DNA of 64,000 nucleotides from Streptomyces ortus (GCF_026341275.1 NZ_JAIFZO010000002.1:4122118-4186117); one strand, 5' to 3'. Counted from the first letter of the stretch, positions 8,854-20,550 are shown. Translations and numbers: made by a program. The notes: a model not told the origin generated them from the letters alone.

Positions 8854-9720
8854 TCAGTTAGCCGAGCGACGGTCCCGCACCGAGCGCCACCGCTCCACCA
8901 GCCGCCCGTAGGCCTCCCCCGCGGCGGGCCCGTCGCCCGTGCGCAACGCCTCGATCCCCTCGGCGACATCGGCGGCCGAGTGGTCGCCGTCGAGCTCCCC
9001 CGCGGGCAGGACATGTACGAGGCCGCCGTAGTCCAGCTCCACCAGCGACCGCGGATGGAACTCCTCCAGCCAACGCCCCACGTCCACCAGACCGTCGATG
9101 AGCGGCCCCTCGTCGAGGGTGTCCCGCAGCGTCCGCAGGGCCCGCGCCACCCGCCGCCGCGCCTGCACCATCGGCGTGCGGTAGCGCAGCACGGGGGCGT
9201 CCTCCTCGGCCCGTGCGCCGCCCCCGGACCCGGCACCCTTGTCGTACTCGCGCTCCTCGTCCGAGACCAGCACGAACCAGTGCAGCGGGACCTGCCAGGT
9301 CGAGGTGCGGATCCAGGGCCGGGCGTCGGGGTTGCGGGTCAGCCAGCGCTCGTAGTCCTGGGCCGCCTGACGCCGTACGAGCTCCGGCAGCGCCGCGTCC
9401 AGGACGGGGGCAGGCAACTCCTCCGCCAGGTCGCCCAGGGCCTCCCAGCCGCGCAGCCGGGTCCGCCAGGGGCATACGCACAGGACGCCGTCCACCTCCG
9501 CGACGAACGCGTCACCGCTCTCCTGCACCGGCACCGGGACCGGCGGCACGGGCAGCAAGTCGGCCAGCGAGCGGCGCAGTTCGTCCTGGTACGAGGGCCG
9601 CTCGGGCCGGCGCGCATAGCGGTACCAGTGGCCGCGCTCCGGTTCCGGGAAGGCCGCGAGCGGCTCGTACACCCGGAGATAGGACGCGTACGGGATGATC
9701 AACGAGGACACCTTGGGCAC
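8854..9720 (-). CDS. Conserved hypothetical protein of the bldC-vdh interval
   Basis: I chose the GTG at 9720 because ggggaggga lies just upstream; a longer frame reaches 9846 but overlaps the promoter side of vdh. The 288-residue product is soluble, acidic and rich in Arg, Trp and Leu, without signal peptide or membrane helix. It has a WYRYARR segment near residue 31 and several Trp/Pro-rich stretches, but I recognise no catalytic motif. The same position in S. coelicolor (SCO4090) holds an unknown protein. The gene is divergent from valine dehydrogenase with about 230 bp between the starts. Confidence 0.75.
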   Translation of the reverse strand: MPKVSSLIIPYASYLRVYEPLAAFPEPERGHWYRYARRPERPSYQDELRRSLADLLPVPPVPVPVQESGDAFVAEVDGVLCVCPWRTRLRGWEALGDLAEELPAPVLDAALPELVRRQAAQDYERWLTRNPDARPWIRTSTWQVPLHWFVLVSDEEREYDKGAGSGGGARAEEDAPVLRYRTPMVQARRRVARALRTLRDTLDEGPLIDGLVDVGRWLEEFHPRSLVELDYGGLVHVLPAGELDGDHSAADVAEGIEALRTGDGPAAGEAYGRLVERWRSVRDRRSAN

Positions 9721-9953
9721 GCTTGCTCCCTCCCCAGCCGACCCGGTGGAAAACCGCGCGGCGTGTGCGCCGGCACGCGGGAAACCCCAGCAAATCGTCC
9801 CACGCCCGTCCGTGACCGTACTCCCGGCGGGGGTGATCCTGACCACTGGGCCGATGGCGGTCCCGCACAGGCTCTAATCTCGTGCCACACGGACCCCCGC
9901 CACCCGTACGAGGGCCGCCCCGACCCGCCGCTACTTACCTGGGAGTCACCACC

Positions 9954-11045
9954 GTGACCGACGTAACCGGCAGCCCTGACGACGTACTGCACACCCTGTT
10001 CCGGACGGATCAGGGCGGCCATGAGCAGGTCGTGCTCTGTCAGGACCGCGCCACCGGCCTCAAGGCCGTCATCGCCATCCACTCCACCGCCCTGGGCCCG
10101 GCCCTCGGCGGCACCCGCTTCTACCCGTACGAGAACGAGGCCGCGGCCGTCGCCGACGCGCTGAACCTCGCCCGCGGGATGTCGTACAAGAACGCCATGG
10201 CCGGACTCGACCACGGCGGCGGCAAGGCCGTGATCATCGGTGACCCCGAGCAGATCAAGACGGAGGACCTGCTCCTCGCGTACGGCCGGTTCGTGGCCTC
10301 GCTCGGCGGGCGGTACGTGACCGCCTGCGACGTCGGCACCTACGTGGCCGACATGGACGTCGTGGCGCGCGAGTGCCGCTGGACGACCGGGCGCTCCCCG
10401 GAGAACGGCGGCGCGGGCGACTCGTCCGTCCTGACGGCCTTCGGGGTCTTCCAGGGCATGCGGGCCTCCGCGCAGCACCTGTGGGGCGACCCGTCGCTGC
10501 GGGGCCGCACGGTCGGCGTCGCGGGCGTCGGCAAGGTCGGCCGCCACCTGGTGGAGCACCTCCTGGAGGACGGCGCCCGGGTCGTGATCGCGGACGTGCG
10601 CCAGGACGCCGTGGGCCGCATCGCCGACAGGCACCCCTCGGTACAGGTCGCCCAGGACACCGAGCGGCTGATCCGGACCGAGGGGCTCGACATCTACGCC
10701 CCGTGCGCGCTCGGCGGAGCCCTGAACGACGACTCCGTGCCGGCGCTCACCGCGAAGATCGTCTGCGGCGCCGCCAACAACCAGCTGGAGCACCCGGGTG
10801 TGGAGAAGGACCTCTCCGACCGCGGGATCCTCTACGCGCCGGACTACGTGGTGAACGCGGGCGGGGTCATCCAGGTCGCCGACGAACTCCACGGCTTCGA
10901 CTTCGACCGGTGCAAGGAGAAGGCCGCGAAGATCTTCGACACCACGCTGGCTATATTCGCTCGTGCGAAGGAGGACGGGATTCCGCCGGCCGCCGCGGCC
11001 GACCGGATCGCCGAGCACCGCATGGCGGAGGCCCGCCGTCCCTGA
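9954..11045 (+). CDS. vdh: Valine (branched-chain amino acid) dehydrogenase
   Basis: NAD-dependent oxidative deamination of valine, leucine and isoleucine to 2-oxo acids, feeding acyl-CoA precursors for fatty acid and polyketide synthesis. With the GTG at 9954, behind cctgggag, the protein has 363 residues, the usual length. An upstream in-frame ATG at 9882 gives a Pro-rich leader not expected in the family. The Glu/Leu/Phe/Val dehydrogenase signature with the catalytic lysine is in the [10 protein letters not shown] segment. A Rossmann NAD site ([12 protein letters not shown]) and the GAANNQL motif follow. Its place next to bldC agrees with SCO4089. Confidence 0.95.
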   Translation: MTDVTGSPDDVLHTLFRTDQGGHEQVVLCQDRATGLKAVIAIHSTALGPALGGTRFYPYENEAAAVADALNLARGMSYKNAMAGLDHGGGKAVIIGDPEQIKTEDLLLAYGRFVASLGGRYVTACDVGTYVADMDVVARECRWTTGRSPENGGAGDSSVLTAFGVFQGMRASAQHLWGDPSLRGRTVGVAGVGKVGRHLVEHLLEDGARVVIADVRQDAVGRIADRHPSVQVAQDTERLIRTEGLDIYAPCALGGALNDDSVPALTAKIVCGAANNQLEHPGVEKDLSDRGILYAPDYVVNAGGVIQVADELHGFDFDRCKEKAAKIFDTTLAIFARAKEDGIPPAAAADRIAEHRMAEARRP

Positions 11046-11391
11046 TGTTCCCAGGCCGTTCGGGAAGCCGTTCGGAGGCCGTCCTGAAGGCGTCCGGACG
11101 GCTGTGCGCGCGGCCCGGCGGGGTCCCGTCGGCGGGTGTTGGAGAGAACTCTCACGTTCGTCGGCGGGTCGCTCGCCGAGAAGAGGTTAAAATCGCGGTT
11201 GACCAGCGAGGACAGGGCACCTCGCGGGTCCTGTGCACACGAGCTTCCTGCGGGCGACGTACCGTATGGGCGTGGGCTCAGGTACCGTGGAAGCCCTACG
11301 GACCGGTCTCTCCACGGAGAGCCCGTTCCAGATCATGAACGCGTGTCAAGACTCTGGGGCCGTCGAGCCCCGTATCCGAGGGGGTCGAGCC

Positions 11392-11643
11392 ATGGGGCGC
11401 GGCCGGGCAAAGGCCAAGCAGACGAAGGTCGCCCGCCAGCTGAAGTACAGCAGCGGCGGGACCGATCTGTCGCGTCTGGCCAATGAGCTGGGCGCTTCGA
11501 CCTCGCAACAGCCGCCTAATGGCGAGCCGTTCGAGGACGACGACGAGGAAGACGACCCGTACTCCCAGTACGCGGATCTCTACAACGACGACGAGGACGA
11601 GGACGATGAGTCCGGTCCTGCGTCGCAACGCCGCGGGGCTTGA
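11392..11643 (+). CDS. DUF3073 family protein
   Basis: Start at ATG 11392 behind cgagggggtcgagcc; 83 residues. The N-terminus is basic (MGRGRAKAKQTKVARQLKY) and the C-terminal half is strongly acidic (runs of Asp/Glu from residue 48), a charge split typical of DUF3073, a widespread actinobacterial family of unknown role. A U-rich hairpin terminator follows at once, so the gene is monocistronic. Nucleic-acid binding by the basic end is only a guess. Confidence 0.88.
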   Translation: MGRGRAKAKQTKVARQLKYSSGGTDLSRLANELGASTSQQPPNGEPFEDDDEEDDPYSQYADLYNDDEDEDDESGPASQRRGA

Positions 11644-11678
11644 CGTACCGGCTGCGTTCGTCGTTCTAGCTGCGCTTC

Positions 11679-11712
11679 ACCCGGTCCGGGGTTGATTGCC
11701 GGACCGGGTTTT
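11679..11712 (+). terminator. Intrinsic terminator after the DUF3073 gene
   Basis: An 11-bp stem (acccggtccgg with ccggaccgggt) around a 9-nt loop, followed by TTTT. Confidence 0.85.
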
Positions 11713-11802
11713 GTGCATGCCGCTCCGCGGGTTCGCTCCGCTGGGGTGGCGGGGGTGCGCTGTGGGGTGCTTCTACGGCGCCGGTATCTCGTGGCTGAGG
11801 TG

Positions 11803-11823
11803 GCGCAGTTCCCCGCGCCCCTG
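11803..11823. repeat. Copy of the gcgcagttccccgcgcccctg repeat
   Basis: Lies between the convergent 3' ends of the DUF3073 gene and purM. Confidence 0.65.
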
Positions 11824-11857
11824 ACGGGGGCGCCCCGGCGGGCGCCCCTGCTCGCGG

Positions 11858-12928
11858 CTACCGGGGGGCGTAGTCGCCCGTCAGGGTTGCGCCCGTCCCG
11901 TGGGTGCCCCTGTCGGTGATCTCGCCTGCCACCCAGGCCTCCACTCCTCGGTCCGCCAGGGTGGTGAGGGCCGCGTCCGCGGAGTCCTGGGGGACGATCG
12001 CGATCATGCCCACGCCCATGTTCAGCGTCTTCTCCAGCTCCAGGCGCTCGACCTGGCCGGTGGTGCCGACGAGGTCGAAGACCGGGGCCGGCGTCCAGGT
12101 GGCGCGGTCGACGGTCGCGTGCAGGCCGTCCGGGATCACCCGGGCCAGGTTGGCCGCGAGGCCGCCTCCCGTGATGTGCGAGTACGCGTGCACCTCGGTC
12201 GTGCGGGTCAGCGCCAGACAGTCCAGCGAGTAGATCTTGGTGGGCTCCAGGAGCTCCTCGCCGAGGGTGCGGCCGAACTCCTCGACGTGGCGGTCGAGCT
12301 TCAGATTCCCGCGGTCGAACAGGACATGGCGGACGAGTGAGTACCCGTTCGAGTGAAGACCGGAGGACGCCATGGCGATCACCGCGTCACCCGTACGGAT
12401 ACGATCCGCGCCGAGCAGCCGGTCGGCCTCCACGACACCCGTACCGGCGCCGGCGACGTCGAAGTCGTCCGGGCCCAGCAGGCCGGGGTGTTCGGCCGTC
12501 TCGCCGCCCACCAGGGCGCAGCCCGCGAGGACACAGCCCTCGGCGATGCCCTTCACGATGGCGGCCACGCGCTCCGGGTGGACCTTGCCGACGCAGATGT
12601 AGTCGGTCATGAAGAGCGGCTCGGCGCCGCACACCACGATGTCGTCCATGACCATCGCGACCAGGTCGTGGCCGATGGTGTCGTACACGCCGAGCTGCCG
12701 GGCGAGGTCGACCTTCGTGCCGACGCCGTCCGTGGCGGAGGCGAGCAGCGGGCGCTCGTACCGCTTGAGGGCGGAGGCGTCGAAGAGGCCGGCGAAGCCG
12801 CCGAGGCCGCCGAGGACCTCGGGGCGCTGCGTCTTCTTCACCCACTCCTTCATCAGTTCGACGGCGCGGTCGCCCGCTTCGATGTCGACGCCCGCGGCTG
12901 CGTAGCTGGCACCAGTTGTCTCAGACAT
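11858..12928 (-). CDS. purM: Phosphoribosylformylglycinamidine cyclo-ligase (AIR synthetase) PurM
   Basis: Fifth step of purine synthesis: ATP-dependent closure of FGAM to AIR. The 356-residue protein starts at ATG 12928; a longer frame to 13150 is not needed. It shows the AIRS-family signature: the DGVGTK loop near 67-72, an MVMDDIVVCGAEPLF segment, GETAEHPG and SSGLHSNGYSLVR, then a C-terminal SHITGGGL motif. It lies 94 bp downstream of purF on the same strand, so the two are probably co-transcribed, as at SCO4086-4087. Confidence 0.97.
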   Translation of the reverse strand: MSETTGASYAAAGVDIEAGDRAVELMKEWVKKTQRPEVLGGLGGFAGLFDASALKRYERPLLASATDGVGTKVDLARQLGVYDTIGHDLVAMVMDDIVVCGAEPLFMTDYICVGKVHPERVAAIVKGIAEGCVLAGCALVGGETAEHPGLLGPDDFDVAGAGTGVVEADRLLGADRIRTGDAVIAMASSGLHSNGYSLVRHVLFDRGNLKLDRHVEEFGRTLGEELLEPTKIYSLDCLALTRTTEVHAYSHITGGGLAANLARVIPDGLHATVDRATWTPAPVFDLVGTTGQVERLELEKTLNMGVGMIAIVPQDSADAALTTLADRGVEAWVAGEITDRGTHGTGATLTGDYAPR

Positions 12929-13022
12929 GACGGTGAGAACTTTCGTGTCGTACAGCGGTGTTGCTGCGGGGTTGCTGCGAGGTCCCGGATCTTCGGCGGG
13001 GCCCGGCGGGACTCGGCAGGTG

Positions 13023-14546
13023 CTACGGGCGACGGATCGCTTCGGACGCGGCCGACGCGGGGCCGGCGGCCAGCTCGGTCTCCAGGAGCTGCTTGCCGAG
13101 CAGCTCGGGGTCCGGGAGGTCCATCGGGTACTCGCCGTCGAAGCAGGCACGGCAGAGGTTCGGCTTGTCGATGGTGGTGGCCTCGATCATGCCGTCGATG
13201 GAGATGTACGAGAGGGAGTCGGCGCCGAGCGAGGTGCCGATCTCGTCGATGGACATGCCGTTGGCGATCAGCTCCGCGCGGGTCGCGAAGTCGATGCCGA
13301 AGAAGCAGGGCCACTTCACGGGCGGCGAGGAGATCCGGATGTGGATCTCGGCCGCGCCCGCCTCGCGGAGCATCCGGACCAGGGCGCGCTGGGTGTTGCC
13401 GCGCACGATCGAGTCGTCGACGACGACCAGGCGCTTGCCCTTGATGACTTCCTTGAGGGGATTCAGCTTCAGCCGGATGCCCAGTTGGCGGATGGTCTGT
13501 GAAGGCTGGATGAAGGTCCGGCCGACGTACGCGTTCTTCACGAGACCCGCACCGAACGGAATGCCGGAGGCCTCCGCGTAACCGATGGCGGCGGGCGTGC
13601 CCGACTCCGGTGTCGCTATGACCAGATCGGCCTCGACCGGAGCTTCCTTGGCGAGACGGCGGCCCATCTCGACGCGGGAGAGGTACACGTTCCGGCCGGC
13701 GATGTCGGTGTCCGGACGGGCCAGGTACACGTACTCGAAGACGCAGCCCTTGGGCTTCGCTTCCGCGAATCGGGACGTTCGCAGTCCGTTCTCGTCGATG
13801 GCGACGAACTCGCCCGGCTCGATCTCGCGGACGTAGGCCGCCCCGCAGATGTCGAGGGCGGCGGACTCGGAGGCGACGACCCAGCCGCGCTCAAGACGGC
13901 CGAGGACCAGCGGGCGGATGCCCTGCGGGTCACGGGCCGCGTACAGGGTGTGCTCGTCCATGAAGACGAGCGAGAAGGCGCCCTTGACCTGCGGGAGGAC
14001 CTTCGCGGAGGCCTCTTCGACGGTCAGCGGCTTGCCGTCGTCGTCGACCTGGGCGGCCAGCAGGGCCGTCAGCAGGTCGGTGTCGTTGGTCGCCGCCACA
14101 CGCGGGGTGCGGCCCTCCTGCTTGGGGAGGTCGGCGACCATTCCGGCGAGCTCCGCCGTGTTGACGAGGTTGCCGTTGTGGCCGAGCGCGATCGAGCCGT
14201 GCCCGGTGGCACGGAACGTCGGCTGGGCGTTCTCCCAGGTGGAGGCCCCGGTGGTCGAGTAGCGGGCGTGACCGACCGCGATATGACCGAGCAGGGAACC
14301 GAGGGAGGCCTCGTCGAAGACCTGGGAAACGAGCCCCATGTCCTTGAAGACGAGGATCTGAGAGCCATTGCTGACCGCGATTCCCGCGGATTCCTGGCCT
14401 CGATGCTGGAGGGCGTAGAGCCCGAAGTAAGTGAGCTTGGCGACCTCTTCACCGGGAGCCCAGACTCCGAAGACGCCGCAAGCGTCCTGGGGGCCTTTCT
14501 CGCCGGGGAGCAGATCATGACTGAGTCGACCGTCACCACGTGGCAC
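13023..14546 (-). CDS. purF: Amidophosphoribosyltransferase PurF
   Basis: Commits PRPP to purine synthesis by transferring ammonia from glutamine. With the GTG at 14546 the 507-residue protein has a 22-residue propeptide, then the catalytic N-terminal Cys23 (ACGVFG) exposed after processing. The class II glutamine amidotransferase domain (YALQHRGQESAG, GHARYSTTG) follows, then the phosphoribosyltransferase domain with the PRPP loop VVVDDSIVRGNT. The frame stays open further upstream but conservation begins near the GTG. Cysteines in the C-terminal part (PCFFG, CRACFDGEYP) fit the Fe-S form of PurF found in actinobacteria. Confidence 0.96.
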   Translation of the reverse strand: MPRGDGRLSHDLLPGEKGPQDACGVFGVWAPGEEVAKLTYFGLYALQHRGQESAGIAVSNGSQILVFKDMGLVSQVFDEASLGSLLGHIAVGHARYSTTGASTWENAQPTFRATGHGSIALGHNGNLVNTAELAGMVADLPKQEGRTPRVAATNDTDLLTALLAAQVDDDGKPLTVEEASAKVLPQVKGAFSLVFMDEHTLYAARDPQGIRPLVLGRLERGWVVASESAALDICGAAYVREIEPGEFVAIDENGLRTSRFAEAKPKGCVFEYVYLARPDTDIAGRNVYLSRVEMGRRLAKEAPVEADLVIATPESGTPAAIGYAEASGIPFGAGLVKNAYVGRTFIQPSQTIRQLGIRLKLNPLKEVIKGKRLVVVDDSIVRGNTQRALVRMLREAGAAEIHIRISSPPVKWPCFFGIDFATRAELIANGMSIDEIGTSLGADSLSYISIDGMIEATTIDKPNLCRACFDGEYPMDLPDPELLGKQLLETELAAGPASAASEAIRRP

Positions 14547-14629
14547 GCCACCGAGTGTAGGCGAGATCGACCACTGGTCCGAATTGGGGAAGTGCCCGGG
14601 CGGCGCGGTGAGACGCCGCCCGTCCGGGA

Positions 14630-15544
14630 TCACTTCGCGGCGACGGCTTCCAGGCCTGCGCCGTTTTCGCTGGTCAGGGTGAGGTTGCTGCCCTTGAGCG
14701 TGTACTTCACGGTGCCGCCGAAGAGGGCCAGCAGGGACCTTTCGGTGTCCATGAGTGAGTCGGAGCACATCTTCCGGGTGGTGCCGGGCGCGCCCAGAGT
14801 GATAGTGCCGTCGCCGACCGTGGCCTTCGCCGTGACCTTGTTGCAGCCGAGCTCGCCGCGGACGGTGCCCTTCTCGTCGAAGGTGAGGTGGGCCTTGCCC
14901 TCGGCCTCGGAGGGCAGGGCGACGGCGGAGCCGCCCTTGGTGCCGTCCTCTGTACCGTCCTTCGTGTCGCCCTTCGCGTCCGTCTTGACCGTGCCGGTGA
15001 CGTTCCACTTGGTGCCGTAGAGGTCGGCCTGCTTCTCAGCGGTGAGCTTCACGGTGTAGCCGTCCTCGTTGGTGAGCGTCAGCTTGTCGCCGTTGACGTC
15101 GGCCTTGATCGTGCTGTCGGAGATCAGCCCGCCGAGTTTCGACTCGAAGCTCATGGTCCCGTCGTCCGTGCAGGCCATCTTGGTCTTGACCGTGTCGTCG
15201 CCGATCGTGATCGTGTCGCCGTCGATCTCGGCGGTGGCCCCGAAGTGGTTGCAGCCGTAGTTGCCGCCCACCTTGCCGTCCTTGCCGAACTCGACGTGGG
15301 CGCCGGCCGGGGCGGCCTGCGTCTTGCCGTCGGCCGTGACGCTGTCGACGTTCCACTGCGTGCCGGTGAGCCCGGTGTCCTGCCGGGTCCCGACGGAACT
15401 GGCACCGGATTCCTTGCCGCCGCTGCCGCTGCCACTGCCGCTTTCCGTGCCGCAGGCGGCCGTGGCGAGGAGTCCGGTGACGGCCAGGGCACTGAGGCCG
15501 ACCCGCGGGCTGAGGGCGCTGAGGTTGCGTCGCTGCGTGTGCAT
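14630..15544 (-). CDS. Lipoprotein with two META (HslJ-like) domains
   Basis: The 304-residue protein begins at ATG 15544 with a basic start, a hydrophobic stretch and a lipobox ending in Cys31 (LLATAAC). A Gly/Ser linker follows, then two tandem META domains (about residues 60-165 and 172-300). Each opens with the TxW(N)V motif and carries a GCN cysteine and a later Met-Cys pair (YGCNHFG/MACTDD; LGCNKV/KMCSD), likely one disulphide per domain. In Gram-negative bacteria HslJ is an outer-membrane-associated heat-inducible protein; in actinobacteria the role is unknown. Between the domains is a Lys/Asp/Thr repeat. It is tail-to-head with purF on the same strand. Confidence 0.88.
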   Translation of the reverse strand: MHTQRRNLSALSPRVGLSALAVTGLLATAACGTESGSGSGSGGKESGASSVGTRQDTGLTGTQWNVDSVTADGKTQAAPAGAHVEFGKDGKVGGNYGCNHFGATAEIDGDTITIGDDTVKTKMACTDDGTMSFESKLGGLISDSTIKADVNGDKLTLTNEDGYTVKLTAEKQADLYGTKWNVTGTVKTDAKGDTKDGTEDGTKGGSAVALPSEAEGKAHLTFDEKGTVRGELGCNKVTAKATVGDGTITLGAPGTTRKMCSDSLMDTERSLLALFGGTVKYTLKGSNLTLTSENGAGLEAVAAK

Positions 15545-15650
15545 GCCGCTTTGACGGGGCGGGTGGGGTGCTTGGTTCCCTGTCGGGGCCCGTACGGGGT
15601 AACGGGCGCGCAACGGGTGGCAACGGGCGTTCTCGGGGCGGCCGTCGGGT

Positions 15651-16448
15651 TCAGCTCATGAGGGGGAGCAGTGCGCCCAGGTCGGCGCGCTCTCCGCTCG
15701 CGCGGACCTTCGCGTCGTCGAGGGCGGCCCGCCACCCCGTCCGGCCCGTGGCGAGGCGGATCCAGGTGAGCGGGTCCGTCTCCACGACGTTGGGCGGGGT
15801 GCCGCGGGTGTGGCGCGGGCCCGCCACGCACTGCACGACGGCGTACGGCGGTACGCGCACCTCCGTGGAGGCGCCGGGCGCCTTCGCGGCGAGGGCGTCG
15901 GCGAGGAGGCGGGTACAGGTGGCGAGGGCGTGGCGGTCGTACGGGATGTCGAGCGCCGGGACCGCCGCGTTGAGGTCGTCGGTGTGGACGGCCAGCTCCA
16001 CGGTGCGGGTGACGAGGTGGTCGGCGAGGGTCATCGCTCCCACGCGGGTGGTCAGCATCCGGCTGTCGGGGGCGTGCGTCAGTCGCTCGGTGAAGCGGGC
16101 TTCCGTGCGCTCGTACAGCGCGTCGAGGTCCGGGTGGGCGGTGGCCAGCGCGTGTACGTCCTCGTCGACCTCGCCCGCGCGGGGGGCCGTGGTGGACGGC
16201 CAGTCGAGCAGGGCGAGCGCGGGGCCGGTGGGCGCCGGCCCGTCCAGGCCCCGGCTCACGGCCTCCAGCGCCATGGTCAGGTGCGCGGCCAGCTCGCGAA
16301 CGGTCCAGTCACCGAGGCCGGCGGGTGCGGCGAGCTGTGCGGGGGTGAGGGTGCGCACGGCGGCCCGCACGTTCCCGAACTGCGCGAGAACCGCGGCGCG
16401 GGTCTTGGCCGGGTCGTAGACACGGGGACGCTTCTTGGCCGGGGGCAT
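15651..16448 (-). CDS. Maleylpyruvate isomerase/DinB-type mycothiol-dependent family protein
   Basis: The 265-residue protein has the actinobacterial TIGR03083-type layout. An N-terminal four-helix DinB-like domain carries GDWTVRELAAHL near residues 46-57; the metal-ligand His of the family is the His in this motif, and HTDDLNAA near 157-164 supplies another. A C-terminal SCP2-like domain follows (PPNVVETDPLTWIRLATGR near 217-236). Family members use mycothiol as cofactor in isomerisation or thiol transfer; the substrate is unknown. The N-terminus is Lys-rich (MPPAKKRPRVYDP). Confidence 0.85.
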   Translation of the reverse strand: MPPAKKRPRVYDPAKTRAAVLAQFGNVRAAVRTLTPAQLAAPAGLGDWTVRELAAHLTMALEAVSRGLDGPAPTGPALALLDWPSTTAPRAGEVDEDVHALATAHPDLDALYERTEARFTERLTHAPDSRMLTTRVGAMTLADHLVTRTVELAVHTDDLNAAVPALDIPYDRHALATCTRLLADALAAKAPGASTEVRVPPYAVVQCVAGPRHTRGTPPNVVETDPLTWIRLATGRTGWRAALDDAKVRASGERADLGALLPLMS

Positions 16449-16504
16449 GGGGGGAGTTTATGGGGGCGGTGACCTTGCGACGGCGACGCGGTGGGGGCGT
16501 GGGT

Positions 16505-16525
16505 GCGCAGTTCCCCGCGCCCCTG
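16505..16525. repeat. Copy of the gcgcagttccccgcgcccctg repeat
   Basis: Upstream of the preceding minus-strand gene and about 110 bp from the 181-bp palindromic element. Confidence 0.65.
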
Positions 16526-16634
16526 AAGGCGGCAAGGGCTGGCCGGACTCACTCGGCACAACCGTGCCCACCGGCGCCCCTCAGGGGCACGGGGCCCCGC
16601 CGCAAGCCGAACACGGGCCCAGCCACCCACCCGC

Positions 16635-16815
16635 CCTAGGGTCTGTCTGACAATTCCCGTCGTCGCCCGTAGGGCGGCTGCGCGGCGTCAGGTGCGTGCT
16701 CTCGGTGTGCCGGGCGTAGAGCCTCGTACTGGACGTACTTGGCTCTGCGCCCGGTGCGGCGAGAGTGCGTGCATGGCGTCGCGCGGCAGACGGGAATTGT
16801 CAGACAGACCCTAGG
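16635..16815. mobile_element. 181-bp palindromic element with 27-bp perfect terminal inverted repeats (MITE-like)
   Basis: Positions 16635-16661 and 16789-16815 are perfect inverted repeats of 27 bp, beginning cctagggtctgtctgacaat. The 127 bp between them is itself an imperfect palindrome around a short loop near 16725-16735, so either strand can fold into one long hairpin. There is no transposase gene and no open frame. The outer CTAG on both sides is compatible with insertion at a TA dinucleotide. A miniature inverted-repeat element moved in trans fits best; a structured RNA is the alternative. Confidence 0.7.
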
Positions 16816-16907
16816 GGCGCGGGGAACTGCGCAATAGCCACCCACCCGCCGCAGGACGCAAACCCAGCCCAGCCACCCTCCCGCCTCAGGGGCGCGGGGA
16901 ACTGCGC
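16813..16907. repeat. Two reverse-orientation copies of the gttccccgcgcccc repeat
   Basis: Copies at 16813-16832 and 16887-16907 (ggggcgcggggaactgcgc). The first abuts the end of the palindromic element directly. Confidence 0.65.
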
Positions 16908-16933
16908 AGACCCGCCCCGGAGGGGGCGGGACG

Positions 16934-16966
16934 CGCGTCCCGGCCCCTCGGAGGGGCCGGGACGCG
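16934..16966 (-). terminator. Hairpin terminator after purL
   Basis: Perfect 16-bp stem (16934-16949 with 16951-16966) with a minimal loop, starting 5 bp beyond the purL stop. Confidence 0.8.
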
Positions 16967-16971
16967 TGGCG

Positions 16972-19226
<2,255 letters not shown>

Positions 19227-19230
<4 letters not shown>

Positions 19231-19931
19231 GCGTTGACCAGCTTCTTGAGGATCGAGGTGAAGAAGGGGAGGCCGTCGGTGCGGCCGGACCCGACGAGGG
19301 GTTCGACAGCGTGCTCCGGATGCGGCATCAGACCGACGACGTTGCCCGCCTCGTTCGAGATGCCGGCGATGTCCCGCAGCGAGCCGTTGGGGTTGCCGAA
19401 ACCGTCGGCGAACTCGCCGCCGACCACGTAACGGAAGACGACGCGGCCCTCCGCCTCCAGCATGTCGAGGGTGCGCTCGTCGGCGACGTACCGCCCGTCC
19501 ATGTTCTTCAGCGGGATGTTGATCTCCTGGCCGGACTCGTAGTCCAGGGTCCAGGCGGTTTCCGCGTTCTCCACCTTCAACTTCTGGTCGCGGCAGATGA
19601 AGTGGAGGTGGTCGTTGCCGAGCATCCCGCCGGGGAGGAGATGGGCCTCGGTGAGGATCTGGAAGCCGTTGCAGATGCCGAGCACCGGCATTCCCGACTT
19701 CGCCTGCTCAATCACCGTCGCCATGACCGGTGAGAACCGCGAGATCGCACCGGCGCGCAGATAGTCGCCGTACGAGAAACCACCCGGCAGGACAACGGCG
19801 TCGACCTGCTTGAGGTCCTTGTCCTTGTGCCAGAGAGCGACGGGTTCGGCGCCGGCGAGCTTGATCGCGCGCTGGGTGTCCCGGTCGTCGAGGCTTCCGG
19901 GGAAAGTGACGACGCCAATACGAGCGGTCAC
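19227..19931 (-). CDS. purQ: Phosphoribosylformylglycinamidine synthase, glutaminase subunit PurQ
   Basis: The 234-residue class I glutamine amidotransferase supplies ammonia to PurL. The nucleophile is Cys87 in [11 protein letters not shown]; the His/Glu partners are in [11 protein letters not shown] near the C-terminus. It overlaps purS by four bases upstream and purL by four bases downstream, the standard tight order. Confidence 0.97.
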
Positions 19932-20191
19932 TTTCCGGCCTCCGCGACTTCCTCGACCTTGACGGTGAAGTCCTCGATCACGGTGTTGGCGAGGAAGGAT
20001 TCGGCGAGTTCGTGGATGCGGGCGAGCGCGGCGTCGTCCACCGGTCCGTCCACTTCCAGTTCGAATCGCTTTCCCTGACGGACATCGGAGATGCCTTCGA
20101 AACCGAGGCGCGGCAGTGCACGCTGCACCGCCTGGCCCTGGGGGTCGAGGATCTCCGGCTTGAGCATGACGTCGACTACGACGCGTGCCAC
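19928..20191 (-). CDS. purS: Phosphoribosylformylglycinamidine synthase subunit PurS
   Basis: Small 87-residue subunit that bridges PurQ and PurL. Two GTG codons are possible (20197 and 20191). I favour 20191, giving [17 protein letters not shown], because ccgggag then lies at normal distance, while for 20197 it is too close. First gene of the purS-purQ-purL operon. Confidence 0.94.
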   Translation of the reverse strand: MARVVVDVMLKPEILDPQGQAVQRALPRLGFEGISDVRQGKRFELEVDGPVDDAALARIHELAESFLANTVIEDFTVKVEEVAEAGK

Positions 20192-20550
20192 TGGCACTCC
20201 CGGTGTGTGGTGCTGAGCAAGTTCCTTCAGACTACCCGTACAAAATTTCTACGCGGGTAGATTCGTAGGAATCTACGTGACGGTCATCACGATTCCGCAT
20301 CGAGAACCTATCGTCGGGCTGCCTTCACGAAAAATCCTGGGAAAGATCCAGGATCGGGACCCGGTCCCTATTGCCTGGAGACACGCCAAGAGATTTAGTC
20401 GAGCTTCACATTGCATTGCCGGGCACTGTACAAATGAATTGGCAATAGCCGATACTTTGCCCAATCACCCATAAAAGCAGTCGGACAGTCGGCATCTCGG
20501 CACGTCAACGCGTGTCACCGGATAGGTGCCGCACGAAGGGACCGATATTC
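20192..20550. promoter_or_regulatory. Divergent purS/lsrL intergenic region with nested inverted repeats
   Basis: About 360 bp, much richer in A+T than its neighbours, contains the promoters of both purSQL and lsrL. GTAGATT, six bases, AATCTAC lies at 20257-20276, and CTACCC (20232-20237) pairs with GGGTAG (20255-20260), so the two dyads share bases. These are candidate operator sites. A+T-rich DNA next to an Lsr2-type gene would also suit autoregulation. Confidence 0.5.

Noticed and set aside
13849-15020. Several plus-strand frames opposite purF and the META lipoprotein
   Set aside because: Shadows of well-supported minus-strand genes.
16635-16815. Insertion sequence with its own transposase
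   Set aside because: Too short and without an open frame; called only as a MITE-like element.
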